From the NCBI RefSeq assembly GCF_014841105.1, contig NZ_JACYWE010000004.1, positions 123,767-187,766 on the forward strand: a stretch of DNA of 64,000 nt. Direction: 5' to 3'. Origin of the DNA: Lolliginicoccus lacisalsi. Its GTDB lineage: Bacteria > Actinomycetota > Actinomycetes > Mycobacteriales > Mycobacteriaceae. The notes below the pieces were generated by a model. It did not search any database. It was not told where the DNA came from and saw only the letters and a list, made by a program, of their open reading frames with translations. The position numbers were made by a program, and so were the translations under genes. This document shows positions 20,703 through 28,342 of the stretch, in pieces (the first letter of the stretch is position 1; every line of letters begins with the position of its first letter).

Positions 20703-20743
20703 AGTGGAAACTTTTCCCGCTGAACGGGGGAAAAGTTTCCACT
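20703..20743. repeat. Family A palindrome, copy 2
   Basis: AGTGGAAACTTTTCCC and its exact complement (16-bp arms) around a 9-base spacer. The arms are identical to copy 1 and longer by one base pair. It lies 129 bases upstream of the bluB start. Confidence 0.92.
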
Positions 20744-20821
20744 GGCCGGGCCGGGCCAGGCCGGGCCAGGCCGAGCCGGGCCGGGCCGGGCCGGGCCGGG
20801 CCGGGGCGGGCCGAGCCGGTG
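20744..20821. repeat. GGGCC pentanucleotide array
   Basis: About 15 imperfect copies of a CCGGG pentamer, some changed to CCAGG or CCGAG, immediately right of the family A palindrome. Confidence 0.85.
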
Positions 20822-21149
20822 CACGGAAATAGGACGCGCAAGGCCAGGCCCGGTCGAGCGGCGAGCGCGAATGCCCCTCCCGGAGTGTCAGTTTCGTCGC
20901 GGGCGGATCACGATTCGATGGTATTGCGTCGTGTTGTGGCGCACATCGCGCCGCTATGCCTCAATCTAAAGTGCAGGTAGAGGGTTGATCAGGTTTTTGC
21001 AGCTCAGCGTCGTGCCTGAGATCACAGTAGTTAACACACGTAACAGTGCAACACTGGTTTCACACGGCAGGGCAGCCTGGCCGGAACCACCACGCAGAAC
21101 AGCCCAGCAACACCCCCGCCCGACTCGGGTGGGCCGAAGGGAGAACCCA

Positions 21150-21923
21150 ATGAACGCTCGTCGATTCGCCGCCGGAATCACAGCAGGCACCGCCGCGCTG
21201 GCACTCGGCGCGGCAGGCGCAGCACAGGCCGCCGTCATCGCGAACTCGCCCGAGGTCGTTCCCGCGGTGATCGTCGATCCGCAAGGCAACAGCCAGGTGG
21301 AGCCCGAGTCCATCATCATCACCCCGGCCGACGCGAACAACGCCGTCAACTTCATCACCTGGCTTGTGTGGAACGACAACGTCGCCGTGGGCACGGGCGT
21401 CGAGCAGATCAACAACTGCCAGCCCACTTGCGCCGAGGGCACCGTCTTCTCGACCCCCGTCGTGATCGTGCTCGACGATGCGACGGAGGCCGAGGAGGGC
21501 GAGGACCGCGAGTTCACCGAGATCCGCATCTCGGGCGTGCAGGGCGAGCGCACCCTCGACCTCACTTCCGTCGAGGTCCTGCCGCTCCCCGTCCCGGAGG
21601 AAGACGCACCCGAGGACGAGGCGCCGGTCGAGGAGCCTGAGGTCACCACCCCGGTCGAGGAGCCTGCTGTCGAGGAGGAAGCCCCCGCCGTGGAAGCCCC
21701 CGCTGAAGAGGCTGCCGCTGAGGGATCGGCCGACGACGCGATCGCCCCCGAGGAGGAGGCAGCCGTCACCGCCGCTGCCGAGGTCGAGGCCGCTGGTGGC
21801 AACCTCTCCCCCGAGCAGGTGCAGACCATCATCGAGGCCGCCAAGGCTGCTGCGGAAGCCGCCGCCTCCGATGCCGATGTCGACGCCGAGGCAAGCGTGA
21901 CCGTCGAGGGCGACGACGCCTGA
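21150..21923 (+). CDS. Secreted protein with acidic Pro/Glu/Ala-rich tail
   Basis: 257 residues. The signal peptide MNARRFAAGITAGTAALALG ends near AAQAA. A folded-looking N-terminal domain (about 30-145) with two Cys in NNCQPTCAEG is followed by about 65 residues made almost only of Glu, Pro, Ala and Val. A helical acidic C-terminus (LSPEQVQTIIEAAKAAAEAA) closes it. It is probably cell-wall or extracellular; no family recognised. The ATG follows GAAGGGAG. A strong intrinsic terminator lies 16 bases after the stop. Confidence 0.78.
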   Translation: MNARRFAAGITAGTAALALGAAGAAQAAVIANSPEVVPAVIVDPQGNSQVEPESIIITPADANNAVNFITWLVWNDNVAVGTGVEQINNCQPTCAEGTVFSTPVVIVLDDATEAEEGEDREFTEIRISGVQGERTLDLTSVEVLPLPVPEEDAPEDEAPVEEPEVTTPVEEPAVEEEAPAVEAPAEEAAAEGSADDAIAPEEEAAVTAAAEVEAAGGNLSPEQVQTIIEAAKAAAEAAASDADVDAEASVTVEGDDA

Positions 21924-21939
21924 TCCACCGACACCAAGC

Positions 21940-21973
21940 GAGGGGCCCGACCAGCACCACGGTCGGGCCCCTC
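21940..21973 (+). terminator. Strong hairpin terminator
   Basis: GAGGGGCCCGACC and its perfect complement (13 bp) around an 8-base loop, 16 bases after the acidic secreted-protein gene. Only a weak T-rich tail (CTCTGCTATT) follows. Confidence 0.85.
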
Positions 21974-22045
21974 TGCTATTCAGCGCATCGGCGCGCGGCC
22001 CAGCTATCGGGGCCAAAGACCTCGTAGTCCGGCTAGCGCGCCGCG

Positions 22046-22086
22046 AGTGGAAATTTTTCCCGCGCCAGGGGGGATTTGTTTCCACT
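22046..22086. repeat. Family A palindrome, copy 3 (degenerate)
   Basis: AGTGGAAATTTTTCCC on the left pairs with GGGATTTGTTTCCACT on the right, with several mismatches. Length (41 bases) and flanks match copy 2. It lies between convergent genes. Further right, the 12-bp word GCCTCGAAGCCA is repeated in tandem near 22120-22145. Confidence 0.85.
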
Positions 22087-22160
22087 GGCGGGGCGGAGCG
22101 GCAGCGCCGGCCCTCCAGCCTCGAAGCCAGCCTCGAAGCCAGCCTGCGCCAGCACCCTGC

Positions 22161-22769
22161 CTAGCCCTGGCGGCCGAGCAGCACCGCGGTGAGCAGCGCC
22201 TCGACAGTGGGGGCGAGGCCCGCTAGCTGGCTGAGCGCGTCGCGCTCGGCGGCGTCGAGGATGAGCTCGCTGATCGCGCCGACGAGGGCGAGGGCCATCT
22301 CGTGCGTGAGAGCGGACATGGCGGGGTTGCGCTGGCTGCCGCGCAGGGTGATCTCCTGGAGGAGGGTGGCCAGCATGTGCTGGGTCTCGCGGCGGGCTTG
22401 CCGGGGGCGATCCCCGGCGGCGGCCATCTCGACGAAGTAGACGCGGGCTTCCGAGGGGTGTTGCTGGAGGGCGGCGAGCAGCGCGGCGACGGTTCCGGTG
22501 ATGCGTTCTGCCGAGGTGGTGCCGCGCTGCGAGGCATCGGATAGCTTCCTCGCGAGGGCGGCGCTGAACGCGTGGTGGCACGCGAGGAGGCAGTCCTCCT
22601 TGTCGGTGAAGTGCTCGTAGAAGGTGCGGCGCGAGACATGCGCGCGGCCAACGACATCGGTGATCGTGGTGGCGCTGAATCCTTTCTCGGCCACGGAGTC
22701 GGCCAGCGCGTCGAGCAGGCGTGCGCGCGCGGGGCTGGTCACGCTCTCGATGGGCGGGGTGGTGCTCAT
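22161..22769 (-). CDS. TetR family transcriptional regulator
   Basis: 202 residues. N-terminal TetR helix-turn-helix: ARARLLDALADSVAEKGFSA, then TITDVVGRAHVSRRTFYEHF (about 37-56) as the recognition helix region, followed by an all-helical ligand domain. The ATG is preceded by GAGGAG. It is divergent from the acyl-reductase/SDR operon, and three dyads in the 282-base gap are candidate operators. It is likely a repressor of that operon, responding to a fatty acyl or related ligand (inferred). Confidence 0.9.
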   Translation of the reverse strand: MSTTPPIESVTSPARARLLDALADSVAEKGFSATTITDVVGRAHVSRRTFYEHFTDKEDCLLACHHAFSAALARKLSDASQRGTTSAERITGTVAALLAALQQHPSEARVYFVEMAAAGDRPRQARRETQHMLATLLQEITLRGSQRNPAMSALTHEMALALVGAISELILDAAERDALSQLAGLAPTVEALLTAVLLGRQG

Positions 22770-22871
22770 GGGGCTCCTCGTGGCTCGGGTCCTGCGGTAG
22801 GTGATCGTACTCGTGGCTTGGCGCGGCGGAGGGTCTGCCCCGCGGGCTGCGCCACCTGCATCGAAGGGGTG

Positions 22872-22890
22872 TGACAAACACCACTTGTCA
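22872..22890. promoter_or_regulatory. Candidate operator, TGACAA/TTGTCA dyad
   Basis: TGACAA and TTGTCA flank a 7-base spacer, a spacing usual for TetR-type operators. It is the leftmost of three dyads between the TetR gene and the SDR operon. Confidence 0.5.
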
Positions 22891-22893
22891 AGC

Positions 22894-22941
22894 GGTACTG
22901 TGCCGTACCATACTGGTGACTAGTTGGTACGGAGTAGTACC
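22894..22941. promoter_or_regulatory. Paired GGTAC-N6-GTACC operators
   Basis: GGTACTGTGCCGTACC (22894-22909) and GGTACGGAGTAGTACC (22926-22941) are two dyads with the same half-sites, 32 bases apart start to start, i.e. about three helical turns. CCGTACCA and TGGTACGG also pair across the gap. They lie about 110 bases before the first SDR start and fit cooperative TetR binding. Confidence 0.6.
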
Positions 22942-23051
22942 ACCGCTTGCGGCCTCGACACCGCCGTCGTGCAACACCCAAGCCAGGCCCACCAAGCCTG
23001 GCGCCGCAGCCAAGAACCCTGAAGCCAGAACCTCGACCAAGGAGCAATCCC

Positions 23052-24182
23052 ATGGCCACTCTCGCCCCCGCCACCTTCCTCGCCTTCACCCAGCCCGCCG
23101 ACCTGCTTGTGCAGAGCCTCGTCGCTCCTGCCCGCGGCGCACTGTCGCCGGTAGCGCGCGCTCCCCGCCAGGCCGCCACGGCAATGGGCAGCTCCCTGCG
23201 CTCGCGCCGTCCGAGCACCACCGGCCCGCTGCACGATCGCCGGATCGTCATTACCGGCGCGTCATCCGGGATCGGCGCCGCGGCCGCGCACCAGATCGCC
23301 GCGAACGGCGGCACCGTCCTCCTCGTCGCTCGCAGCCTCGACAAGCTGCTCGAGGTGAAGGACAGCATCGAGGCCGAGGGTGGCACCGCGTTCGCCTACC
23401 CATGCGACATCACCGACAGTGACGCCGTGGAGCGACTCATCGAGCAGATCGTCCACGAGCACGGCACCATCGACATGCTGGTCAACAATGCCGGCCGCTC
23501 CATCCGTCGCTCGATCGCCCTCTCGCACGACCGGTTCCATGACTTCGAGCGCACCATGTCGCTCAACTACTTCGCCGCGATCCGTCTCATCCTCGGCCTG
23601 CTGCCGCACATGAAGGCCAACGCGTTCGGCCATATCGTCAACATCTCGTCCATCGGCGTGCAGACCAGCGCTCCCCGCTTCTCCGCCTATGTCGCATCCA
23701 AGGCCGCGCTCGACGCGTTCAGCGACGTGGTCGCCACCGAGACCCTCGGCAGTGGCGTCACCTTCACCACCATCCACATGCCGCTCGTGCGCACCCCGAT
23801 GATCGCGCCCACCACCATGTACGACGCGTTCCCGACCCTCAGCCCCGAGGAGGCCGCCAACCTCGTGGTCCGCGCGCTCGTCAAGCGGCCCGTCGAGATC
23901 GGCACGCCCGTCGGGACCTTCGGCGAGCTCATGCATGCCCTCGCGCCCAAGATCACCGACCGCATCCTGCACCAGGCCTACAAGGCGTTCCCTGACTCCC
24001 TGGCCGCGCAAGGCGAGCGCAACCCGGGCGAGAAGGCCCCGGAGAACAACACCAAGAGCACCGGCCCGGGCCTCTCGCGCCGCACCCTGCTGCTCGCTCG
24101 TGCCTCCCGCCTCGCCCGCACCCAGCCCCTCTCGGGCACAGCCACCGCCATGATGCGGCTGCTGCCCGGCATCCACTGGTGA
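23052..24182 (+). CDS. Short-chain dehydrogenase, fatty acyl-CoA reductase (Acr)-like
   Basis: 376 residues. A 57-residue Ala-rich N-terminal extension is followed by a Rossmann SDR domain: IVITGASSGIGAAAA for NAD(P), MLVNNAGRSIRRS, SSIGVQ and the catalytic YVASK. The C-terminal segment ALAPKITDRILHQAYKAFP matches the long-chain acyl-CoA reductases of the Acr1 type, which make fatty aldehydes. A basic tail ends in MRLLPGIHW. The start is ATG 23052 after AAGGAG. It is first gene of a TetR-controlled four-gene operon that also encodes an acyl-CoA synthetase. Confidence 0.82.
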   Translation: MATLAPATFLAFTQPADLLVQSLVAPARGALSPVARAPRQAATAMGSSLRSRRPSTTGPLHDRRIVITGASSGIGAAAAHQIAANGGTVLLVARSLDKLLEVKDSIEAEGGTAFAYPCDITDSDAVERLIEQIVHEHGTIDMLVNNAGRSIRRSIALSHDRFHDFERTMSLNYFAAIRLILGLLPHMKANAFGHIVNISSIGVQTSAPRFSAYVASKAALDAFSDVVATETLGSGVTFTTIHMPLVRTPMIAPTTMYDAFPTLSPEEAANLVVRALVKRPVEIGTPVGTFGELMHALAPKITDRILHQAYKAFPDSLAAQGERNPGEKAPENNTKSTGPGLSRRTLLLARASRLARTQPLSGTATAMMRLLPGIHW

Positions 24183-24214
24183 ACACCCACCACAACACGA
24201 AGGACACGAGCTTC

Positions 24215-25039
24215 ATGAAGAACATCAACGGCAAGACCGTCCTGATCACCGGCGCCGCCATGGGTATGGGAGCCCTCCACGCCCACCGCGCCCTTGTCGA
24301 GGGAGCGGCCACGCTCATCCTCTGGGACATCAACGAGCAGGCGCTCGAGAAGACCGCCCGGGAACTGCGCGAGCTCGGCGCGACCGTCCACGCCCAGATC
24401 GTCGATGTCTCCGATGCGGATGCCATCGCGGCCGCCGCGCAGCAGGTGCGCGACGAGATCGGCACCGTGCATATCCTCATCAACAATGCCGGCATCGTGC
24501 GCGGCAACTCGTACTTCTGGGAGACGCCCAGCGCCGGCGACACCACGCTCACCATGGCCATCAACGCGGTGGCGCCCATGCTGATCACCCGCGAGTTCCT
24601 GCCGGGCATGGTCGCGACCACCGAGGAATGCCGCGTCATCAACGTCGCCTCCGCGGCCGGGCTCACCGCGAACCCCCGCATGGCCGCCTACTGCGGATCC
24701 AAATGGGCGGCGGTCGGCTGGTCGGACTCGGTGCGCCTCGAGCTCGAGCAGGCCGGGCACCGGCACATCAAGGTCACCACGGTGTGCCCGTACTACATCA
24801 GCACCGGCATGTTCGACGGCGCCCGGCCCGCCCCGCTGCTGCCCATCCTTGAGCCCCAGCATGTCGTTGACCAGGCGTGGAAGCACTCCAAGGCGGGCTC
24901 GCCGTTCGTGATCCTGCCGCGCGCGGTCGTGCTCAGCGAGGTCGTCAAGGGCATCGTTCCCACCTCCGTCCGCGACTTCCTCGCCGGGCGCGTGCTCGGC
25001 ATCCACAAGACCATGGACGACTTCGTCGGCCGTCGCTGA
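24215..25039 (+). CDS. Short-chain dehydrogenase/reductase
   Basis: 274 residues of classical SDR fold: VLITGAAMGMGALHA (NAD(P) loop), ILINNAGIVRG, VASAAGLTAN and YCGSKWA with the catalytic Tyr and Lys. The C-terminal half resembles retinol or 17-beta-hydroxysteroid dehydrogenases that act on lipophilic alcohols and aldehydes. It could interconvert the aldehyde made by its neighbour and an alcohol (inferred). ATG 24215 has GAAGGA upstream; a GTG overlapping the previous stop is an alternative. Confidence 0.85.
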   Translation: MKNINGKTVLITGAAMGMGALHAHRALVEGAATLILWDINEQALEKTARELRELGATVHAQIVDVSDADAIAAAAQQVRDEIGTVHILINNAGIVRGNSYFWETPSAGDTTLTMAINAVAPMLITREFLPGMVATTEECRVINVASAAGLTANPRMAAYCGSKWAAVGWSDSVRLELEQAGHRHIKVTTVCPYYISTGMFDGARPAPLLPILEPQHVVDQAWKHSKAGSPFVILPRAVVLSEVVKGIVPTSVRDFLAGRVLGIHKTMDDFVGRR

Positions 25040-25061
25040 CCAACCCCGCCAGGAGAACACC

Positions 25062-25748
25062 ATGACCATCCTCGCCCCTCGCCCCATCCACTCGCTGCGG
25101 CCACGCATCGCCGCCCAGCCGACCGCTCCCGTCCTCCACGTCGCCACGGCTCCGCGCGAGCCCGCGCTCGACGTGCCGGGCCACGCCCAGTCCCGCGTCG
25201 AGGGACGTCGCCTGCCCTGGCCGTTGCCCCTGACGATGCGCGAGCCCAGCACCCGCCGCTGGGTCCACGAGCTGCTGCCGCACGCCATCGTCGCGGCCAG
25301 CCGCGCGGCGGACGGCGCCCCCGTCCACCTCGTCGGCCGCGACATCGCTGGCCAGCGGGCATTGGTGTGCGCGGCGGAGTTCCCGCACCTGCCGATCGCC
25401 TCGATCACCGTGCTCGCCGGCACGCTCGACGATGCGGCCCTGCCCGGGCGCCAGCACGCGGGTCACACGCACCTGGGTGACCGTTGCCTCGACCTCGCGC
25501 GCATCGCCGTGCCCGTCGCGTTCCTGCTCCCGCCCGGAACCGCCTGGACCCCGGCGCTGCTCGATCTCGACGCCCGGGCCCGCGCCGCGCTGCCCGCCTC
25601 CACCCACGTCAGCGTCAGCGCCGGCGCGGAGGACGCACTGCCGCGTTTCCTCCGCGAGGCCGAAGCGATCCGAGCCCTGCGCTTCGACCGAAACCCCACC
25701 AGCGCGGAGCGCCGCGCCGCCATCCGATCCCTCATCACCACCACCTAG
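25062..25748 (+). CDS. Unknown protein, possibly a degenerate alpha/beta hydrolase
   Basis: 228 residues. GAPVHLVGRDIAGQRALVCAAEFPH (read in two parts) resembles the nucleophile-elbow region of epoxide hydrolase or haloalkane dehalogenase folds (GHDIGG), but the nucleophile position is altered and the length is short. LARIAVPVAFLLPPG could be the later strand. It has no signal or membrane segment and is rich in Arg, Ala and Pro. It is the third gene of the operon, preceded by CCAGGAGAA. Function unknown. Confidence 0.65.
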   Translation: MTILAPRPIHSLRPRIAAQPTAPVLHVATAPREPALDVPGHAQSRVEGRRLPWPLPLTMREPSTRRWVHELLPHAIVAASRAADGAPVHLVGRDIAGQRALVCAAEFPHLPIASITVLAGTLDDAALPGRQHAGHTHLGDRCLDLARIAVPVAFLLPPGTAWTPALLDLDARARAALPASTHVSVSAGAEDALPRFLREAEAIRALRFDRNPTSAERRAAIRSLITTT

Positions 25749-25758
25749 GAGCCCCTCC

Positions 25759-27561
25759 ATGCGCGAGATGACCGTCCCCCCAGCGCAGCACGTCGAGCCC
25801 GGCGACAGCCTCACCGACATGATCGTGCGCAACGCCTTCACCGACCCCACTCGCATCGCCTTCCAGCGGCAGGCCGACGGCGACTGGATCGACGTGACCG
25901 CGGCAGGATTCCTGCGCGAGGTCGACGATCTCGCCAAGGGGCTCATCGCCAGCGGCATCGAGCCCGGCGACCGCGTGGCACTGCTTTCCCGCACCCGCTA
26001 CGAGTGGACGCTGTGCGACTTCGCGATCTGGAGCGCGGGCGCGATCACGGTGCCGATCTACGAGACGTCCTCCGCCGAGCAGATCCACTGGATCCTCTCC
26101 GACTCCGGGGCCGTCGCCTGCATCGCCGAGTCGCCCGCGCTCGCCCTCACCGTCGCCACGGTCCTCGATGGCAACGACTGCGACATCTGGCAGATCGAGG
26201 GCCCCGCAACCGATCCCGCGCGTTCGCTCACGGCGCTCCGCGACCTCGGCACCGGACTCGCTGACGACACCGTCGCGCACCGTCGCGAAGGGCTCCGCTC
26301 CACCACCCCCGCGACGCTCATCTACACCTCCGGCACCACCGGCAGGCCCAAGGGGTGCGCGCTCACCCACGGCCACTTCCTCGGCGAGGTCACCAACGTC
26401 ACCACGCAGCTCGCCGACGTGTTCGATCGCCCCGGCAGCGCCACCCTGCTCTTCCTGCCGCTCGCGCATGTCTTCGCCCGCGTCATCCAGCTCGGCTGCG
26501 TGCACGCCGGAGTGGTGCTCGGCCACTCGCCCGACATCAAGACTCTCCTCGACGACCTCGCTGAGTTCCAGCCCACCTTCATCCTCGCCGTCCCCCGCGT
26601 CTTCGAGAAGGTCTACAACGGTGCCGCGCGCAAGGCCGACGCCGCGGGCAAGGGAAATATCTTTGCCCGCGCCGCCGCGACCGCCATCGCCTACAGCGAG
26701 GCCATCGACGACGGCCGCATCGCCTGGTCGCTGCGCGCCCGCCACAAGGTCTACGACGTGCTCGTCTACCGCAAGCTCCGCGCCACCCTCGGCGGGCTGG
26801 CAACCCACGCCATCTCCGGCGGATCGCCCCTCGGGACGAGGCTGGGGCACTTCTACCGCGGAATCGGGCTCACCGTCCTCGAGGGATACGGGCTCACTGA
26901 GACGACGGCCGCCATCACCGTCAACCCGCCCGAGGCTCCGCGCATGGGCACCGTGGGGCAGCCCGTGCCCGGTACCACCATCCGCATCGCCGACGATGGC
27001 GAGGTGCTTGCCCGCGGGCCCATGGTGTTCGGCGGCTACTGGAACAACGACGCCGCCACCGCCGAGGCGCTCGAACCCGATGGCTGGTTCCACACCGGCG
27101 ATATCGGCACCCTCGACGAGGATGGCTATCTCACCATCACCGGGCGGAAGAAGGAGATCATTGTCACCGCGGGCGGCAAGAACGTCGCGCCCGCCGTCAT
27201 CGAGGACCGCATCCGCGCCCATCCGCTGATCAGCCAGGTCATGGTCGTCGGCGACAACGAGCCCTTCGTCGGCGCGCTCATCACGCTCGACGCCGAGGCT
27301 CTCGAGCCCTGGGCGCTGGCTCGTGGCAAGACCCCGTCCGCAGCGGGCCTGATCGAGGACGCCGAGCTGCTTGCCGAGATCGACAGCGCCATCGCCGAGG
27401 GCAACAAGGCCGTTTCCAAGGCCGAATCCGTGCGGGCCCACCGGATCGTGCCCCGCGACTGGACCGTGGAGGAGGGGCAGCTCACGCCGTCGATGAAGCT
27501 CAAGCGCGCCATCGTCGCCAAGGAACACGCCGCCGATATCGAGGCCCTCTACGGCCGGTGA
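25759..27561 (+). CDS. Long-chain acyl-CoA synthetase, FadD15-like
   Basis: 600-residue AMP-forming synthetase that activates fatty acids to acyl-CoA. Motifs in order: LIYTSGTTGRPKGC (P-loop), EGYGLTETTAAIT, GWFHTGDIGTLDEDGYL and GRKKEIIVTAGGKNVAP, with the final TPSMKLKR Lys region. The N-terminus MREMTVPPAQHV resembles FadD15. It is last of the TetR-controlled operon, 10 bases after the previous stop, and would supply acyl-CoA to the Acr-like reductase. A family B repeat follows 38 bases after the stop. Confidence 0.93.
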   Translation: MREMTVPPAQHVEPGDSLTDMIVRNAFTDPTRIAFQRQADGDWIDVTAAGFLREVDDLAKGLIASGIEPGDRVALLSRTRYEWTLCDFAIWSAGAITVPIYETSSAEQIHWILSDSGAVACIAESPALALTVATVLDGNDCDIWQIEGPATDPARSLTALRDLGTGLADDTVAHRREGLRSTTPATLIYTSGTTGRPKGCALTHGHFLGEVTNVTTQLADVFDRPGSATLLFLPLAHVFARVIQLGCVHAGVVLGHSPDIKTLLDDLAEFQPTFILAVPRVFEKVYNGAARKADAAGKGNIFARAAATAIAYSEAIDDGRIAWSLRARHKVYDVLVYRKLRATLGGLATHAISGGSPLGTRLGHFYRGIGLTVLEGYGLTETTAAITVNPPEAPRMGTVGQPVPGTTIRIADDGEVLARGPMVFGGYWNNDAATAEALEPDGWFHTGDIGTLDEDGYLTITGRKKEIIVTAGGKNVAPAVIEDRIRAHPLISQVMVVGDNEPFVGALITLDAEALEPWALARGKTPSAAGLIEDAELLAEIDSAIAEGNKAVSKAESVRAHRIVPRDWTVEEGQLTPSMKLKRAIVAKEHAADIEALYGR

Positions 27562-27598
27562 TCGGGCGGGGCCTGGCGACCTCTGCTCACGGGCTCGA

Positions 27599-27665
27599 AT
27601 CTGCTGGTCAATGTCACGCGCCGCGCCGCGACACGACTGCGTGAACGTGACATTGGCTAGCAGAT
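27599..27665. repeat. Family B repeat, copy 1
   Basis: 67 bases. Left arm ATCTGCTGGTCAATGTCACG (27599-27618), right arm CGTGACATTGGCTAGCAGAT (27646-27665), pairing with two mismatches. The 27-base centre (CCGCGACACGACTGCG) is also conserved in copies 2 and 3, so the copies are homologous throughout, not only in the arms. It lies 38 bases after the acyl-CoA synthetase. Confidence 0.92.
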
Positions 27666-27700
27666 CCTTGGGATCAGCGCCGAGTGCCGAAGCCCGCGCG

Positions 27701-27755
27701 ACCACCGTGGATGGGGCGCCATCATGTGGTGCTGGTGGTGCCCCATCCACGTGGT
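27701..27755. terminator. Hairpin between convergent fadD and bcp
   Basis: TGGATGGGGC (27708-27717) pairs with GCCCCATCCA (27740-27749), extended by ACCAC/GTGGT. It directly abuts the bcp stop and could terminate transcription from both sides. Confidence 0.6.
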
Positions 27756-28214
27756 TCAGGAGCGGCTGGCGAGGATCTGCAGGGCCTCGTCGGCGTGGGC
27801 GTTGGCCTTGAACTCGCTGGAGATGACGCCGAGGATCGTGCGATCGGTGTCGATGACAAACGTCTTGCGCTTGACCGGAGCGAGCTTGCCGAGCAGGCCA
27901 CGCTTGACGCCGAAGCGGGCGGCGACAGTGCCGTCGGTGTCGGACAGCAGCGGGTAGTCGATCTCCTGGGCGGTGGCGAAGCCCGACTGGGTCTGCATGT
28001 CGTCGGTGCTGATGCCGACGCGTGCTGCTCCGGCGGTAGCGAAGTCGGCGGAGAGATCGCGGAAGTGACAAGCCTCGGCGGTGCAGACAGGGGTGTTCGC
28101 GGCCGGGTAGAAGAAGAGCACGATGGGGCCGTCGGCGAGGAGCTCGTCGAGGGAGCGGACGGTCCCGAACTGGTCGGGAAGGGCGAAGTCGGGGGCTTTG
28201 TCTCCAGTGTTCAC
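27756..28214 (-). CDS. bcp: Peroxiredoxin, Bcp/PrxQ type (thioredoxin-dependent thiol peroxidase)
   Basis: 152 residues. It reduces peroxides with the peroxidatic cysteine C44 in TPVCTAEACHFRD; the resolving cysteine C49 is five residues on, as in alpha-2-type PrxQ. GDKAPDFALPDQFG opens the thioredoxin fold, and FFYPAANTP leads to the active site (PAANTP in place of the usual PKDNTP). It starts at GTG 28214. It is divergent from the glutamate-cysteine ligase-like gene; both are tied to thiol redox defence. Confidence 0.92.
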   Translation of the reverse strand: MNTGDKAPDFALPDQFGTVRSLDELLADGPIVLFFYPAANTPVCTAEACHFRDLSADFATAGAARVGISTDDMQTQSGFATAQEIDYPLLSDTDGTVAARFGVKRGLLGKLAPVKRKTFVIDTDRTILGVISSEFKANAHADEALQILASRS

Positions 28215-28342
28215 ACGGCTGAGATTACCGCTGCTGGCCGTGGACTTCAGCGCGAGCGGGAATGCCCGGACCGGTATGGCCGTGCGGCAGGCGATTGGCC
28301 ACTATGGTCGGTACCACCGGTTCCCGAGGAAAGGCGGCGGCG

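Larger units (their letters stand above)
20575..21149. other. Repeat-rich divergent region between bluB and the acidic secreted protein
   Basis: Left half: a 23-bp tandem array, a family A palindrome and a CCGGG-type pentamer array (20607-20820). Right half (20830-21149): no gene. GTAACAGTGCAACACTGGTTT near 21040 contains the dyad CAGTG/CACTG and could be a regulator site for the rightward gene. Because the flanking genes point away from each other, the palindrome here cannot be a terminator of either. Confidence 0.6.

Noticed and set aside
20607..20821. CRISPR array
   Set aside because: The repeat units are directly adjacent with no unique spacers, vary internally and have no cas genes near; they are simple tandem repeats.
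27611..27811. Short conserved-looking frames (MSRAAPRHD..., MSRATPRHD...) starting in family B repeats
   Set aside because: They are open on both strands because the element is palindromic; the similarity ends exactly at the repeat boundary, so they are not a protein family.
25735..28071. A 778-codon open frame on the - strand covering the acyl-CoA synthetase
   Set aside because: It lies opposite the clearly recognisable FadD15-like gene; its translation is Gly/Asp/Val/Arg low-complexity of the kind made by the complement of GC-rich genes.
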